From: Azospirillum sp. TSH58
GTDB taxonomy: Bacteria > Pseudomonadota > Alphaproteobacteria > Azospirillales > Azospirillaceae
Direction of reading: 5' to 3'
Length of the DNA: 64,000 nt
Assembly: GCF_003119115.1 (NCBI RefSeq)
Contig: NZ_CP022364.1
Location: 1,502,001 to 1,566,000 of the forward strand
Shown here: piece by piece, positions 10,391 to 21,140 of the stretch
Layout of the letters: each line of letters begins with the position of its first letter
Position numbering within the stretch: the stretch's first letter is position 1
Position numbers and translations under genes: made by a program
Notes under the pieces: model-generated
Told to the model about the DNA's origin: nothing
Seen by the model: the letters and a program-made list of their open reading frames with translations, nothing else
The model's database searches: none

Positions 10391-10437
10391 CGCCAGACCG
10401 TTTTGCCGATCCCGCATTTGGTGTAGACATCCCCTCC

Positions 10438-12249
10438 ATGCGCCTCATCACGATCCTCGCCGTGCTGCTCGTGGCCGGCCTCGCGAATTTTGCCGTCTGG
10501 TCGCTGCCGAACCAGCCGGTGCCGCTCGACCCGCCGCCCGGCGGCAAGCTGAAAAGCGTGTCCTTCGCGCCCTTCCGCGACGGGCAGAGCCCGCTGACCC
10601 AGACATTCCCCAGCACCGAGCAGATCGACGAGGATCTGGCCGCGCTCGCCCCGCAGGTGGCGGGGGTGCGCACCTACACGTCGCTGGAGGGGCTGGAGGT
10701 GGTGCCGGAGCTGGCCCGCCGCCACGGCATGCAGGTCACCATGGGGGCGTGGCTGTCGTCCCGGCTGGACAAGAACGAGAAGGAGGTCGCCTCCCTCATC
10801 GACCTCGCCAACCGCTACCCGGACGTCATCACCCGCGTGATCGTCGGCAACGAGGTGCTGCTGCGCCGCGAGCTGACGCCGGAGCAGGTGACCGGCTACA
10901 TCGACCGCGTGAAGGCGGCGGTGAAGCAGCCGGTGTCCTACGCCGACGTCTGGGAATGGTGGTTGAAATACCCGCAGATCGCCGATCACGTCGATTACCT
11001 GACCATTCACCTGCTGCCCTATTGGGAGGACGTGCCGACCGACGTGGCCGGCGCCATGGAGCGCATCCGCGGCAGCTACCGCACGATCGCCCAGCGCTTC
11101 CCCGGCAAGCCGATCCTGGTCGGCGAGACCGGCTGGCCGACGGAGGGCCGGTCGCGCGGCGCCGCGGTCACCGGGCTGGTCAACAAGGCCAAGTTCGTCA
11201 ACGGCTTCGTCCGCCTCGCCGAGCAGGAGGGCTTCGACTACAACGTGATCGAGGCCTTCGACCAGGGCTGGAAGGCCAAGCTGGAAGGCACGGTGGGCGG
11301 CCACTGGGGCCTCTACACCGCCGACCGTCAGGCGAAGTTCGCCCTGGCCGGGCCGGTGGTGGAGAACCGCCAATGGCCGATGCTGTTCGGCGTGTCCTCC
11401 GGCCTCGCCCTGCTTCTGGTCGTCGGGCTGACGCTGCGGGGCCGCCCGCTGACCGCCGGGGCCTTCGCCGCCCTGGCCGTCCTGGCGCAGGCTCTGTCCA
11501 CCCTGTTCGTCCACGCCGTCTGGGGGGCCCTGCACGGCAAGCACTACCCGCAGGACGTGGCGCTGTCGGTCGTCATGCTGGCCGCGACCGCCGTCCTGTC
11601 GATGGCCGTCCTGCTGGCCGCCCGGCGGGCGCTGGGCAGCGGCGGTCTGGCGCTGGAGCCCCTGGCGCCGCTGCGCGGCCGTCCGGCGCTGTCGCGGCTG
11701 GAGACGGTGGGCAAGGCCTCTGCCGTCCTGCTCGCCCTTCTGGGGCTCGTCTGGAGCTTCCTGATCGTGTTCGACGGGCGCTACCGCGACTTCCCCAATT
11801 GGTACTTCGCCCTGCCGGCGCTCGGTCTGCTGGCGCTCGGCGCCATGCGCGCCGCGCGGCGTCCGCAGGGCGTGGGGGCTCTGGCCGCCTGGGGGATCGG
11901 CGGGCTGTTCCGCCCCGCCGTCCCGGTGGCCGATGCCCCGGCGAAGGGCCTGTGCGGCGCCGTCCGCCGCCTGCCGCTGGAGACGGCTCTGGCCGTCCTG
12001 CTGCTGCTCGGCGCGGCGCTGACCGTGCTGGCCGAAGGCGTGGTGCCGATGGAGTCGCTGATCTACGGGCAGCTTCCCTTCATGGAAGCGCTGCACGAGG
12101 TGGTGTGGACCAGCCCGAACTGGGAAGCGCTGTCCTGGGCCGGGCTTCAGCTTCTGCTGGCGGTGCCCTACGCCGCCGCCGTCCTGGCCGCCCGCCGCGG
12201 CGAGACCGCGCGCGCCGGCCACCCCTGGGTCCGCGTCGCCGGACCGTGA
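10438..12249 (+). CDS. Membrane-anchored glycoside hydrolase family 17 protein (beta-glucan synthesis or remodelling)
   Basis: A 603-residue protein with an N-terminal membrane anchor (residues about 1-20), an extracytoplasmic GH17 barrel (about 35-300), and several hydrophobic helices to the C-terminus. GH17 catalytic stretches are visible: IVGNEVLLR with the acid/base glutamate and VGETGWPT with the nucleophile. Family members with this GH17 plus membrane layout act on beta-1,3 or beta-1,6 glucans, including cyclic glucan synthesis in rhizobia. No glycosyltransferase domain is present in this polypeptide. The start at 10438 gives a clean signal-anchor; a longer frame lacks one. The exact glucan product is unknown. 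Confidence 0.82.
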   Translation: MRLITILAVLLVAGLANFAVWSLPNQPVPLDPPPGGKLKSVSFAPFRDGQSPLTQTFPSTEQIDEDLAALAPQVAGVRTYTSLEGLEVVPELARRHGMQVTMGAWLSSRLDKNEKEVASLIDLANRYPDVITRVIVGNEVLLRRELTPEQVTGYIDRVKAAVKQPVSYADVWEWWLKYPQIADHVDYLTIHLLPYWEDVPTDVAGAMERIRGSYRTIAQRFPGKPILVGETGWPTEGRSRGAAVTGLVNKAKFVNGFVRLAEQEGFDYNVIEAFDQGWKAKLEGTVGGHWGLYTADRQAKFALAGPVVENRQWPMLFGVSSGLALLLVVGLTLRGRPLTAGAFAALAVLAQALSTLFVHAVWGALHGKHYPQDVALSVVMLAATAVLSMAVLLAARRALGSGGLALEPLAPLRGRPALSRLETVGKASAVLLALLGLVWSFLIVFDGRYRDFPNWYFALPALGLLALGAMRAARRPQGVGALAAWGIGGLFRPAVPVADAPAKGLCGAVRRLPLETALAVLLLLGAALTVLAEGVVPMESLIYGQLPFMEALHEVVWTSPNWEALSWAGLQLLLAVPYAAAVLAARRGETARAGHPWVRVAGP

Positions 12250-12298
12250 CGCCGCCCCCCCTCCCCCGCCCGGCGCGGCGGAGGGGGAACGCCCCGCC

Positions 12299-13009
12299 TC
12301 AGGCCGCCTTTTCGCTTTTCCGGCGCTTCTGATGCTCCGCGGTCCAACGCTTGGGATCGTGCAGGAAGGCGTGGATTTCGCCCTGGGCCTGCGCGTCCAG
12401 GTAATGGCCGCGGTTCGCCACCTCCAGCACGTCCCACCAGGTCGCCAGCGCGTGCATCGTGATGCCCAGCGGGGCCAGATGCTCCTGGATCTCGTCGAAG
12501 ATCCCGTACTGGAACAGCACGAACAGGTCGCGCACGTCGCAGCCCGCCTCCTTCAGCGGCTGGGCGAAGCGGACCTTGCGGTGGCCGTCGGCGGCGATCT
12601 GCTCGACCAGCAGCACGCGCCAGCCCGGTTCCACCCGCCCTTCGATCCGGTGCTTGTAATCCTGCTCCCCCTCGGGCGCCTCCTTGCGCACGAAGACGAG
12701 GGGAAGGCCCATCCGGTCGGCGATCAGCGCGGCCCAGGGCACGCCGGCCCCCTCGGCGGCGGCGATGGCGTCCAGTTCGCCGTCGCCGATCTCCTGCCCG
12801 ATCATCCGCAGGGCGAAGTCGAGCACCTCCTCGCGCACCGCGGGGTAGGAGAACAGCCGCCGCCCCTCCAGATGGACCGGGCTGACCAGCCCCGAGCCGT
12901 GGCGGCACAGATGGTCGGGGTCGTACCGGACGCAGCCGGTCTCGATCAGATGGCGGGCCACGCTGGTGGCCCCTTCGCGCAGTTCGATGTCCCAAGCGTC
13001 CGGAATCAT
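12299..13009 (-). CDS. Orotate phosphoribosyltransferase-like protein
   Basis: A 236-residue type I phosphoribosyltransferase-fold protein resembling PyrE. The hood and core read DAIAAAEGAGVPWAALIADR, then GLPLVFVRKEAP, followed by WRVLLVEQIAADGHRK at the PRPP-loop position. Catalytic members have two consecutive acidic residues there (usually ED or DD); here the pair is EQ. Binding or catalysis may therefore be altered, so I call it OPRT-like and not pyrE. The C-terminus has an added helical, charged tail. It is divergent from the HD-GYP regulator; no operon partner is evident. Confidence 0.72.
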   Translation of the reverse strand: MIPDAWDIELREGATSVARHLIETGCVRYDPDHLCRHGSGLVSPVHLEGRRLFSYPAVREEVLDFALRMIGQEIGDGELDAIAAAEGAGVPWAALIADRMGLPLVFVRKEAPEGEQDYKHRIEGRVEPGWRVLLVEQIAADGHRKVRFAQPLKEAGCDVRDLFVLFQYGIFDEIQEHLAPLGITMHALATWWDVLEVANRGHYLDAQAQGEIHAFLHDPKRWTAEHQKRRKSEKAA

Positions 13010-13280
13010 GGCCTTCCCCCGTCGTTTTCGTCGTTGTCAGCCTCGCGCCTTCCCCCGGATGATCACCCGTTCGGGGCGGTCCGCAACCCCTCCACACGCG
13101 CCGGGGCGGGCGCTTTGGCGGTAGCCGGAACGGGGGAAGACAACGCGCCGCAGCCTTCCTTCGCCTGCAGTCGTGTGCGCAGAGACGCCGGAGCGGTTGA
13201 CACGAACCGCGACAAACGTTGAAAAAGAGAATCGAATTGTAGCCATGCAGCTTCGCAGGGCGGGGCGGGGAGCGACGGTG

Positions 13281-14900
13281 ATGTCGGACATCCAGGGCTG
13301 GGGCCAGGGCGAGGACGACGACCTGCTGTTCGCCGACGAGGACGCTCCGGACCCGTCGTCCGCGAATTCCGGCCCCGCCGCCGCCCCCTGGAAGCTGCTG
13401 ATCGTCGACGACGATCCGGAGGTGCACGCGATCACCCGCGTCGTGCTGAACGACGTCACCTTCGACGGGCGCCGCCTGCACTTCCTGTCCGCCCATTCGG
13501 GGGGCGAGGCCCAGGCGATCCTGTGCGACCATCCCGACATCGCCGCCGTCCTTCTGGACGTGGTGATGGAGACGGAGGACGCCGGCCTGCGGCTGGTCCA
13601 CCACATCCGCGAGGTGCTGGGCAACCGGCAGGTCCGCATCATCCTGCGCACCGGCCAGCCCGGCCAGGCGCCGGAGCGGCAGGTGATCGTCAACTACGAC
13701 ATCAACGACTACAAGGCCAAGAGCGAGCTGACCGCCCAGAAGCTGTTCACCACCACGGTGGCCGCCCTGCGCTCCTACCAGCACATCGACGCCATCGAAC
13801 GCAACCGGCAGGGGCTGGAGACCATCGTCGACGCCGCCGGCGCCCTGTTCGAACAGCGCTCCATGGACCGCTTCGCCGTCGGCGTGGTGGAGCGCGTCGC
13901 CGCCCTGCTGCCGCGGGCGGCCGGCGCCTTCCTCTGCGCGGTACCGCCCGGTCCGAATCCGGACGGAGCGGCGCCGGACGGCCGGACCCGGGAGGCGGAG
14001 GTGCTGTGCGGGACCGGCGTCTTCGCCGAGGCGGCCGGCCGGCCGGTCAGCGCCGTGCTGCCCGGCGCGGCCTGCGCCGACATCGCCGCCGCCCTCGCCC
14101 GGGGCCGCAGCCTGCACCGCGACGACCACAGCGTGGCGCTGTTCCAGACCCAGAGCCCCGGCCCCGGCGCGCTGTTCATCGGTGGGCACGGCGGCCTGCC
14201 GGAGGTCGAGCGGCGGCTGGTGGAGATCTTCTGCTCCCGGATGTCGGTTGGGTTCGACAACGTGTCCCTTTACGAACAGCTCCGCCTCGCCCAGATCGCC
14301 ACGGTGCACGCCCTGGGCAAGCTGGCCGAGTACAAGGACGAGGTCACCGGGGAGCATGTCCGGCGCATCGGCCGCTGGGCCACCGCCATCGCGCGGGAAC
14401 TCCAGGCGCGCGGCACCGGCGGCGGTGACGCCGACGACCGCTTCTGCGAGCTGATCGGGCTGGCCAGCATGCTGCACGACGTCGGCAAGGTCGCCATCCC
14501 CGACCGCATTCTGCGCAAGCCCGGCAAGCTGGACCCCGAGGAAATCACCCAGATGCGCGAGCACGCCACCATCGGCGGGCGCATCCTGCGCGACGCCTCC
14601 GGTCCGGTCGGCGGGCGCAACTACCTGACGATGGGGGCGGAGATCGCCGAGAGCCACCACGAGAAGTTCGACGGCACCGGCTATCCCCATGGGCTGGCGG
14701 GCGACGCCATCCCGCTGTCGGGCCGCATCGTGGCGGTCGCCGACGTCTATGACGCCCTGCTGCACCGCCGCCCCTACAAGGAGGCGTGGGAACTGGCGGC
14801 GGTGATCGATCTGATCCGCGCCGAGTCGGGCCGGCATTTCGACCCGCATGTCGTCGACGCCTTCGTCGCGATCCTGGAGCGCGGCGGGCCGGAGGCGTAG
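13281..14900 (+). CDS. Response regulator with DUF3369 and HD-GYP domain (c-di-GMP phosphodiesterase)
   Basis: A 539-residue protein. A receiver domain (LLIVDDDPEVHAITRVVL, with acceptor Asp in VLLDVVME) is followed by a DUF3369 sensory region (about 165-330) and an HD-GYP phosphodiesterase domain. The HD motif is in LHDVGKVAIPDRIL; the GYP part reads HHEKFDGTGYPHGL. HD-GYP enzymes hydrolyse cyclic di-GMP, lowering it and favouring motility. The start is uncertain: ATGs at 13245 and 13281 are both in frame, and I favour 13281 because the acidic DDDLLFADE opening typical of this architecture follows. The next gene, convergent, encodes an opposing diguanylate cyclase. Confidence 0.9.
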   Translation: MSDIQGWGQGEDDDLLFADEDAPDPSSANSGPAAAPWKLLIVDDDPEVHAITRVVLNDVTFDGRRLHFLSAHSGGEAQAILCDHPDIAAVLLDVVMETEDAGLRLVHHIREVLGNRQVRIILRTGQPGQAPERQVIVNYDINDYKAKSELTAQKLFTTTVAALRSYQHIDAIERNRQGLETIVDAAGALFEQRSMDRFAVGVVERVAALLPRAAGAFLCAVPPGPNPDGAAPDGRTREAEVLCGTGVFAEAAGRPVSAVLPGAACADIAAALARGRSLHRDDHSVALFQTQSPGPGALFIGGHGGLPEVERRLVEIFCSRMSVGFDNVSLYEQLRLAQIATVHALGKLAEYKDEVTGEHVRRIGRWATAIARELQARGTGGGDADDRFCELIGLASMLHDVGKVAIPDRILRKPGKLDPEEITQMREHATIGGRILRDASGPVGGRNYLTMGAEIAESHHEKFDGTGYPHGLAGDAIPLSGRIVAVADVYDALLHRRPYKEAWELAAVIDLIRAESGRHFDPHVVDAFVAILERGGPEA

Positions 14901-14943
14901 CGGCCATCCGGGCCGGAGGCCGGCGGGATCGGGGCGGGACCGC

Positions 14944-16203
14944 TCAGGCCGGTTCGGGGACCCGGTCGTCGGCGACGATGCGGTTCTTGCCGGACTGCTT
15001 GGCCGCGTACATGCGCTGGTCGGCCAGATCGACCAGCCGTTCCCAGTCCACCGGGCGGTCGTGGAGGTATTCGGCGACGCCGATGCTGGCGGTCTGCGGG
15101 GTTCCGTCCGGGCGCTTGCCCAGCCCCCGCTCGTGCAGCCGTTCCACCGCGGTCAGGGCGCCCTGACGGGACGTGTTGGGCATGATGACCACGAACTCCT
15201 CCCCGCCCCAGCGGACCAGCACGTCGGACTGGCGCAGCATGGCGCGTATGGCCTCCGCCGACCGCCCGAGCTGCTTGTCGCCCTGGTCGTGGCCGAACCG
15301 GTCGTTGATCGACTTGAAATTGTCCAGGTCGAAGAAGATCACCGACAGCGGATGGTCCGAGCGCTGGGCGTGGGCGAATTGCAGCCTCAGAAGCTCCTCC
15401 CCGATTCGGCGGGAGAAGGCGCCGGTCAGCCCGTCGTGCGACGCCTGATCGACCAGGGCCATCATGAAGTGGAGCTGGCTCATCGCCGCCAGCGTCGCCA
15501 CCACCATGATGAGCACCAGCAGCCACAGGGCGCCCAGATAGGAGGGGAAGGGGAAGACCAGCGAGCCGTAGACACCGGCCAGCATGTGGGCCGCCAGCAT
15601 CGGCGTCGCGAAGGCCAGCCCCTCCAGCGCGGTCAGCGGGAAGACGCTGAGCCCCGCCACCATCACGAAGGGCAGGAAGGCGTAGCCGGCGGCCACCGCC
15701 AGCGCGCTTCCCGCGATCATGTCCTCGTTCAGCATGGGGTGCGAGGCGAGGAAGAAGACCGTCGGCACCGACAGCAGCAGGGCCAGCCCGCGCCACGCGC
15801 TGCCCATGTCGTCGCAGATCCGGTAGCCGAGCGCCAGCGCGCCGAAGGCGAAGCTGGACACCAGCCGCAGGCCGGCCAGATAGCCCCACAGGGGCCAGGG
15901 GAAGATGAAGACGTCGATGACGATCCACAGCGGCGTCAGCACCGCGAACACGGCCGCTACCATGCGGACGCGGGAATGGATCAGCACGGCCCGGCGACGC
16001 TGGATGATCGGGGTGTGTCCGCCCGGATGCATCAGGTCGCGCAACTGCTCGAAGGAGAGATCGCCGCTCACCGCCTGGAATGCCCTCTCCGCGAACCGCC
16101 TGAGGAGATTAAGCGCTTGTTGATACACGCGATGCCCCCCATCGGCAACGGCAATTGCTGTGATTTCCAGGGATACGTGCGTATGCGGCGCGGCCTGTGG
16201 CAT
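14944..16203 (-). CDS. Membrane-bound diguanylate cyclase (GGDEF)
   Basis: About 419 residues: a short cytoplasmic N-terminus, roughly six hydrophobic segments (about 75-240) and a C-terminal GGDEF domain. The active-site loop is RWGGEEF, with RQSD exactly five residues upstream forming the product-inhibition I-site. It would make cyclic di-GMP from GTP at the membrane. The start is not certain; 16203 (MPQAAPHTH) is a reasonable choice and the open frame runs to 16386. The gene converges on the HD-GYP phosphodiesterase with 43 bp between stops. Confidence 0.88.
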   Translation of the reverse strand: MPQAAPHTHVSLEITAIAVADGGHRVYQQALNLLRRFAERAFQAVSGDLSFEQLRDLMHPGGHTPIIQRRRAVLIHSRVRMVAAVFAVLTPLWIVIDVFIFPWPLWGYLAGLRLVSSFAFGALALGYRICDDMGSAWRGLALLLSVPTVFFLASHPMLNEDMIAGSALAVAAGYAFLPFVMVAGLSVFPLTALEGLAFATPMLAAHMLAGVYGSLVFPFPSYLGALWLLVLIMVVATLAAMSQLHFMMALVDQASHDGLTGAFSRRIGEELLRLQFAHAQRSDHPLSVIFFDLDNFKSINDRFGHDQGDKQLGRSAEAIRAMLRQSDVLVRWGGEEFVVIMPNTSRQGALTAVERLHERGLGKRPDGTPQTASIGVAEYLHDRPVDWERLVDLADQRMYAAKQSGKNRIVADDRVPEPA

Positions 16204-16304
16204 CAACGCATTTGTACGTGATTTGCCGGGACAGTCTTCCCGCCGTCCGCCGCTGTCAACGCCGAAGTGGTCATACCACTGGGGCAAAAGCACGCGGCCC
16301 GCCA

Positions 16305-16336
16305 TGAAAAAAGGCCCGGCGACGGGCCGGGCCTCT
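16305..16336 (-). terminator. Intrinsic terminator after dnaJ
   Basis: On the minus strand AGGCCCGGC pairs with GCCGGGCCT (16326-16334 with 16312-16320) and is followed by TTTTTTC, about 30 nt after the dnaJ stop. Confidence 0.88.
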
Positions 16337-16364
16337 TCATGCGGTCGGAACGCAGGAGAACCGC

Positions 16365-17510
16365 TCAGTCCTTCAGGTCTTCCCACAGCTCCTTCACCTT
16401 GGCGAAGAAGCCTTCGGACTGCGGGTGGGAGCCTTCCTTGCCGGCGGTGTCGAACTCGCGCAGAAGCTCCTGCTGCTTCTTGGTCAGGTTGACCGGAGTC
16501 TCGACGACGGCCTGGATGTACATGTCGCCGCGCTGCTGGCTGCGCAGCACCGACATGCCCTTGCCCTTGATGCGGAACTGGTGGCCGGACTGGGTGCCGG
16601 GCGGGACCGTCACCTTGGTGCGGCTGCCCTCGATGGTCGGCACCTCCACCGTGCCGCCCAGCGCGGCGGTGGTCATCGGGATCGGCACCCGGCAGTGGAT
16701 GTTGGCGCCGTCGCGCTGGAAGATCGGGTGCGGCGCGATGGCCAGGAAGATGTAGAGGTCGCCCGGTGGCGCGCCGCGCAATCCCGCCTCGCCCTCGCCG
16801 GCCAGGCGGATGCGGGTGCCGTCCTCCACGCCCGCGGGGATGTTGACCTGGAGGGTCTTCTCCTTGCGCAGGCGGCCGGCGCCGCCGCAGCTCTTGCAGG
16901 GGTCCTTGATGACGCGGCCCTGGCCATGGCAGGCCGGGCAGGTGCGCTCGATGGTGAAGAAGCCCTGCTGGGCCCGCACCTTGCCGTGGCCCTGGCAGGT
17001 CGGGCAGGTGACCGGCTGGGTCCCCGCCGCCGCACCGGAGCCGCTGCAGGAGTCGCAGGCGACGGTGGAGGGAACGCGGACGTTGGCCGTGGTGCCCTTG
17101 AAGGCCTCCTCCAGCCCGATCTCCAGATTGTAGCGCAGGTCCTGGCCGCGGCCCGACGCGGCACCGCCGCCGCGGCGCCCGCCCATGAACTCCCCGAACA
17201 TCTCGTCGAAGATGTCGGCGAAGCCGCCGCCGCCACCGCCGAAATCGAAGCCGCCGAAGCCGCCGCCGGCCCCGCCGCGCCCGTTCTCGAAGGCGCCGTG
17301 GCCGAAGCGGTCGTAGGCCGCGCGCTTCTGCTCGTCCTTCAGGACGTCGTAGGCTTCGCTGATTTCCTTGAACTTGTGCTCGGCGTCTTTGTCACCCTGG
17401 TTGCGGTCCGGGTGATACTGCATCGCCATCTTGCGGTACGCTTTTTTGATCTCGTCCGCGCTGGCGCCCTTCGCCACCCCGAGCAGCTCGTAATAGTCCT
17501 GTTTCGCCAT
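16365..17510 (-). CDS. dnaJ: Chaperone DnaJ (Hsp40)
   Basis: Co-chaperone that delivers substrates to DnaK and stimulates its ATPase. The 381-residue protein has a J domain (residues 1-68, HPD within YHPDRNQGD), a Gly/Phe-rich linker, and four zinc-finger repeats ([32 protein letters not shown]). The C-terminal substrate-binding domains follow. It lies 161 bp downstream of dnaK in the same direction, with a large stem-loop between them, and ends at an intrinsic terminator. Confidence 0.98.
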   Translation of the reverse strand: MAKQDYYELLGVAKGASADEIKKAYRKMAMQYHPDRNQGDKDAEHKFKEISEAYDVLKDEQKRAAYDRFGHGAFENGRGGAGGGFGGFDFGGGGGGFADIFDEMFGEFMGGRRGGGAASGRGQDLRYNLEIGLEEAFKGTTANVRVPSTVACDSCSGSGAAAGTQPVTCPTCQGHGKVRAQQGFFTIERTCPACHGQGRVIKDPCKSCGGAGRLRKEKTLQVNIPAGVEDGTRIRLAGEGEAGLRGAPPGDLYIFLAIAPHPIFQRDGANIHCRVPIPMTTAALGGTVEVPTIEGSRTKVTVPPGTQSGHQFRIKGKGMSVLRSQQRGDMYIQAVVETPVNLTKKQQELLREFDTAGKEGSHPQSEGFFAKVKELWEDLKD

Positions 17511-17622
17511 GGGCCCCGACCGCCTTCACATTCAACAGACCAATCGTATCTCCGGCCCGCCACCGCAGGAAGGATGACGGGCCGGACGATACTGCATGGC
17601 GCCGGGTTCTCCCGGCTGTGAC

Positions 17623-17662
17623 ACCGGAGGCAACGGGCGGTTGCCCGACGATTGCCTCCGGT
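17623..17662 (-). other. Stem-loop between dnaK and dnaJ
   Basis: ACCGGAGGCAA (17623-17633) and TTGCCTCCGGT (17652-17662) form an 11-bp perfect stem, with an inner CGGGC/GCCCG hairpin. There is no U-tract, so it may be a processing or attenuation element lowering dnaJ relative to dnaK. Confidence 0.6.
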
Positions 17663-17671
17663 TCCGAACGC

Positions 17672-19591
<1,920 letters not shown>

Positions 19592-19698
19592 GTTCAGCCT
19601 CTGTTGTTCGGCAGATGCGTGGCGGCCCGTTTGGTCCGGCACCGCCGCGATCCCCTTGGGGTCGGTGGAACGGTTGGGTGGATTCACGTCTGTCGCCG

Positions 19699-19731
19699 GA
19701 GATATAGGCAGGTGCGTTTCGGGCTGCAACG
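19699..19731 (-). promoter_or_regulatory. Sigma-32-like heat-shock promoter of dnaK
   Basis: On the minus strand GTTG, 18 nt, then CCTATATCT. This closely fits the alphaproteobacterial heat-shock consensus CTTG-N17/18-CYTATNTNNG. An almost identical box precedes hrcA-grpE. Confidence 0.68.
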
Positions 19732-19818
19732 TCCTGGTCATTCCGCCAACCGTCAAAAGACCAAAAGGTGACGCGCACGCCGGGGCATATCGTCGCGCCT
19801 GCGGCTTCGCGCCGCAAG

Positions 19819-19836
19819 TGAATACCGGGGTATTCA
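19819..19836. promoter_or_regulatory. Dyad upstream of dnaK
   Basis: TGAATACC-GG-GGTATTCA is a perfect inverted repeat with 2-nt spacer, about 90 bp upstream of the dnaK promoter. It is not the CIRCE element bound by HrcA. It looks like an operator or a protein-binding site. Confidence 0.45.
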
Positions 19837-19960
19837 GAAGCATAAGGCGTGCAACGGACCTCCTTCGCCACCCCGTTGCGCCGGAAGCGCTCTGTTACAG
19901 GGCTTTAACACAAGCAAAACCCCCGCAACCCAGCCATGTTAACTTTTCATTAACAAGTAA

Positions 19961-19978
19961 TGGTGTGCATTAATGCGC
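19961..19978. promoter_or_regulatory. Near-perfect palindrome in the dnaK/small-gene intergenic region
   Basis: GTGTGCATTAATGCGCAC is a palindrome with one mismatched pair, in an AT-rich stretch about 160 bp before the small gene at 20141. Possible operator; function unknown. Confidence 0.4.
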
Positions 19979-20140
19979 ACAATCAATTGCCGGTTGCCTT
20001 GCTTCTTTGTTGTCCGAAGATTCTAATAGTGGAGAATCGAAGGAAATATGATATATCCCTCGGTGGTAAGGGGGCCGCTTTTGCTCGCAGGCATGGCTTT
20101 CCGAAGCGGGACCGTGTGCAGCATTCCATGGGGGATCAAG

Positions 20141-20344
20141 ATGATGGACGAACGGCGCGACATGGCTCTGGCCATCAAGTCCTGCCTCGACAGCCTTATG
20201 GACGACGCGACGAAGTGCGACCTGGACGATCTGGCGCGCTTCATCAGCCTCGCCGCCCTGGCGGCGGAGGAGGCGGCCATGGCCTTCGATCCGAAGGCGG
20301 CGCAGTTGAAGGCCCTGATGTCCGGCGGCGCCGGTCACTGCTGA
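20141..20344 (+). CDS. Small hypothetical protein (67 aa)
   Basis: A short acidic, helical protein (MMDERRDMALAIKSCLDSLM, ending in SGGAGHC) that I do not recognise. It has a good ribosome-binding site (GGGGA 9 nt before the double ATG) and an intrinsic terminator 130 bp after its stop, so it is probably real and monocistronic. There is no signal peptide or membrane segment. Confidence 0.65.
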   Translation: MMDERRDMALAIKSCLDSLMDDATKCDLDDLARFISLAALAAEEAAMAFDPKAAQLKALMSGGAGHC

Positions 20345-20473
20345 CCCGCGGACTTCCGACCGCCTGAACGCGGATCGCCCGAACCGGCGCGGGAACGCCG
20401 GGGACATCGGGCCTGCACGGTCAGGTTGCAAATTCCAGTTTGCGAAGTCCAGCTTGCAAAGTCAGGCCGCGAA

Positions 20474-20512
20474 AGAAAAAGCCGCCCTCGCCGGGGCGGC
20501 TTTCCTGTTTCC
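20474..20512. terminator. Bidirectional intrinsic terminator
   Basis: AAAGCCGCC (20478-20486) pairs with GGCGGCTTT (20495-20503), flanked by A-rich and T-rich runs on either side. It can end both the small gene on the plus strand and the convergent gene on the minus strand. Confidence 0.82.
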
Positions 20513-20531
20513 GGGCGCTTGCCGAAACCTT

Positions 20532-21047
20532 CTACAGGATCTCCGCCGCGCGGATCGCGCCGTCGAGCAGGGCCAGCGTGTCGGCGCAGGACTCGTCCCC
20601 GTCCATGACCATGGGCAGGCGGTAGCTGAACATGGCCGCCGCCGCCTTGCCGTCCCGCTCCGCCCCGACCAGCCAGAGGTAATGGGCGTCGGTGCCGCCG
20701 TCCTCCTCCGTCACCATCACGGCCTGGGCCAGCACGCCGTCGTCGCCCCAGGGCTCGACGATGCGGTCGCTGGCGCGCTGGTCGTCGGGGCGCACGAAGC
20801 GCAGCGCCATCTCGCGCAGCACCGCCACGGCGCCGTCCGGCCCGTCCTTGGGCGCCACCCGGTCGGTGACCAGCCGCAGCACGCCCCCCGCCGGGGCCGG
20901 CGGGTGGAAGGCGGCCACGGCGTGGCCCTCATGCTCCTCCACATCCGGGCGCCAGCCGTCCGGCAGCCGGAATCGCACCACCCCTTCCCATTCCACGCTG
21001 TGGCCCATCCCATGGCCCGCTGCGTGGCCGTCCTCTCCGCCCGTCAC
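20532..21047 (-). CDS. Hypothetical protein (171 aa)
   Basis: I do not recognise a named family. The core (WEGVVRFRLPDGWRPDVEEH, later GGVLRLVTDRVAP and YLWLVGAERDGKAAAAMFSY) has alternating strands like DcrB/PsbP-type folds, which is only a resemblance. No signal peptide or membrane segment is visible. It shares a bidirectional terminator with the upstream small gene and is divergent from the DUF1848 gene. Confidence 0.7.
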   Translation of the reverse strand: MTGGEDGHAAGHGMGHSVEWEGVVRFRLPDGWRPDVEEHEGHAVAAFHPPAPAGGVLRLVTDRVAPKDGPDGAVAVLREMALRFVRPDDQRASDRIVEPWGDDGVLAQAVMVTEEDGGTDAHYLWLVGAERDGKAAAAMFSYRLPMVMDGDESCADTLALLDGAIRAAEIL

Positions 21048-21140
21048 GGCATCCTCCCCTGATCCTGTGCCGGCACTTTAGGCCGAAGCGCCGGCGAATC
21101 CAGCCTTGATCGCGGCCCGCCGAGCCACCATGGTCCGGCG

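Noticed and set aside
10216..12222. 668-codon minus-strand frame opposite the GH17 gene
   Set aside because: Shadow frame rich in Gly, Gln and Arg, without recognisable domains.
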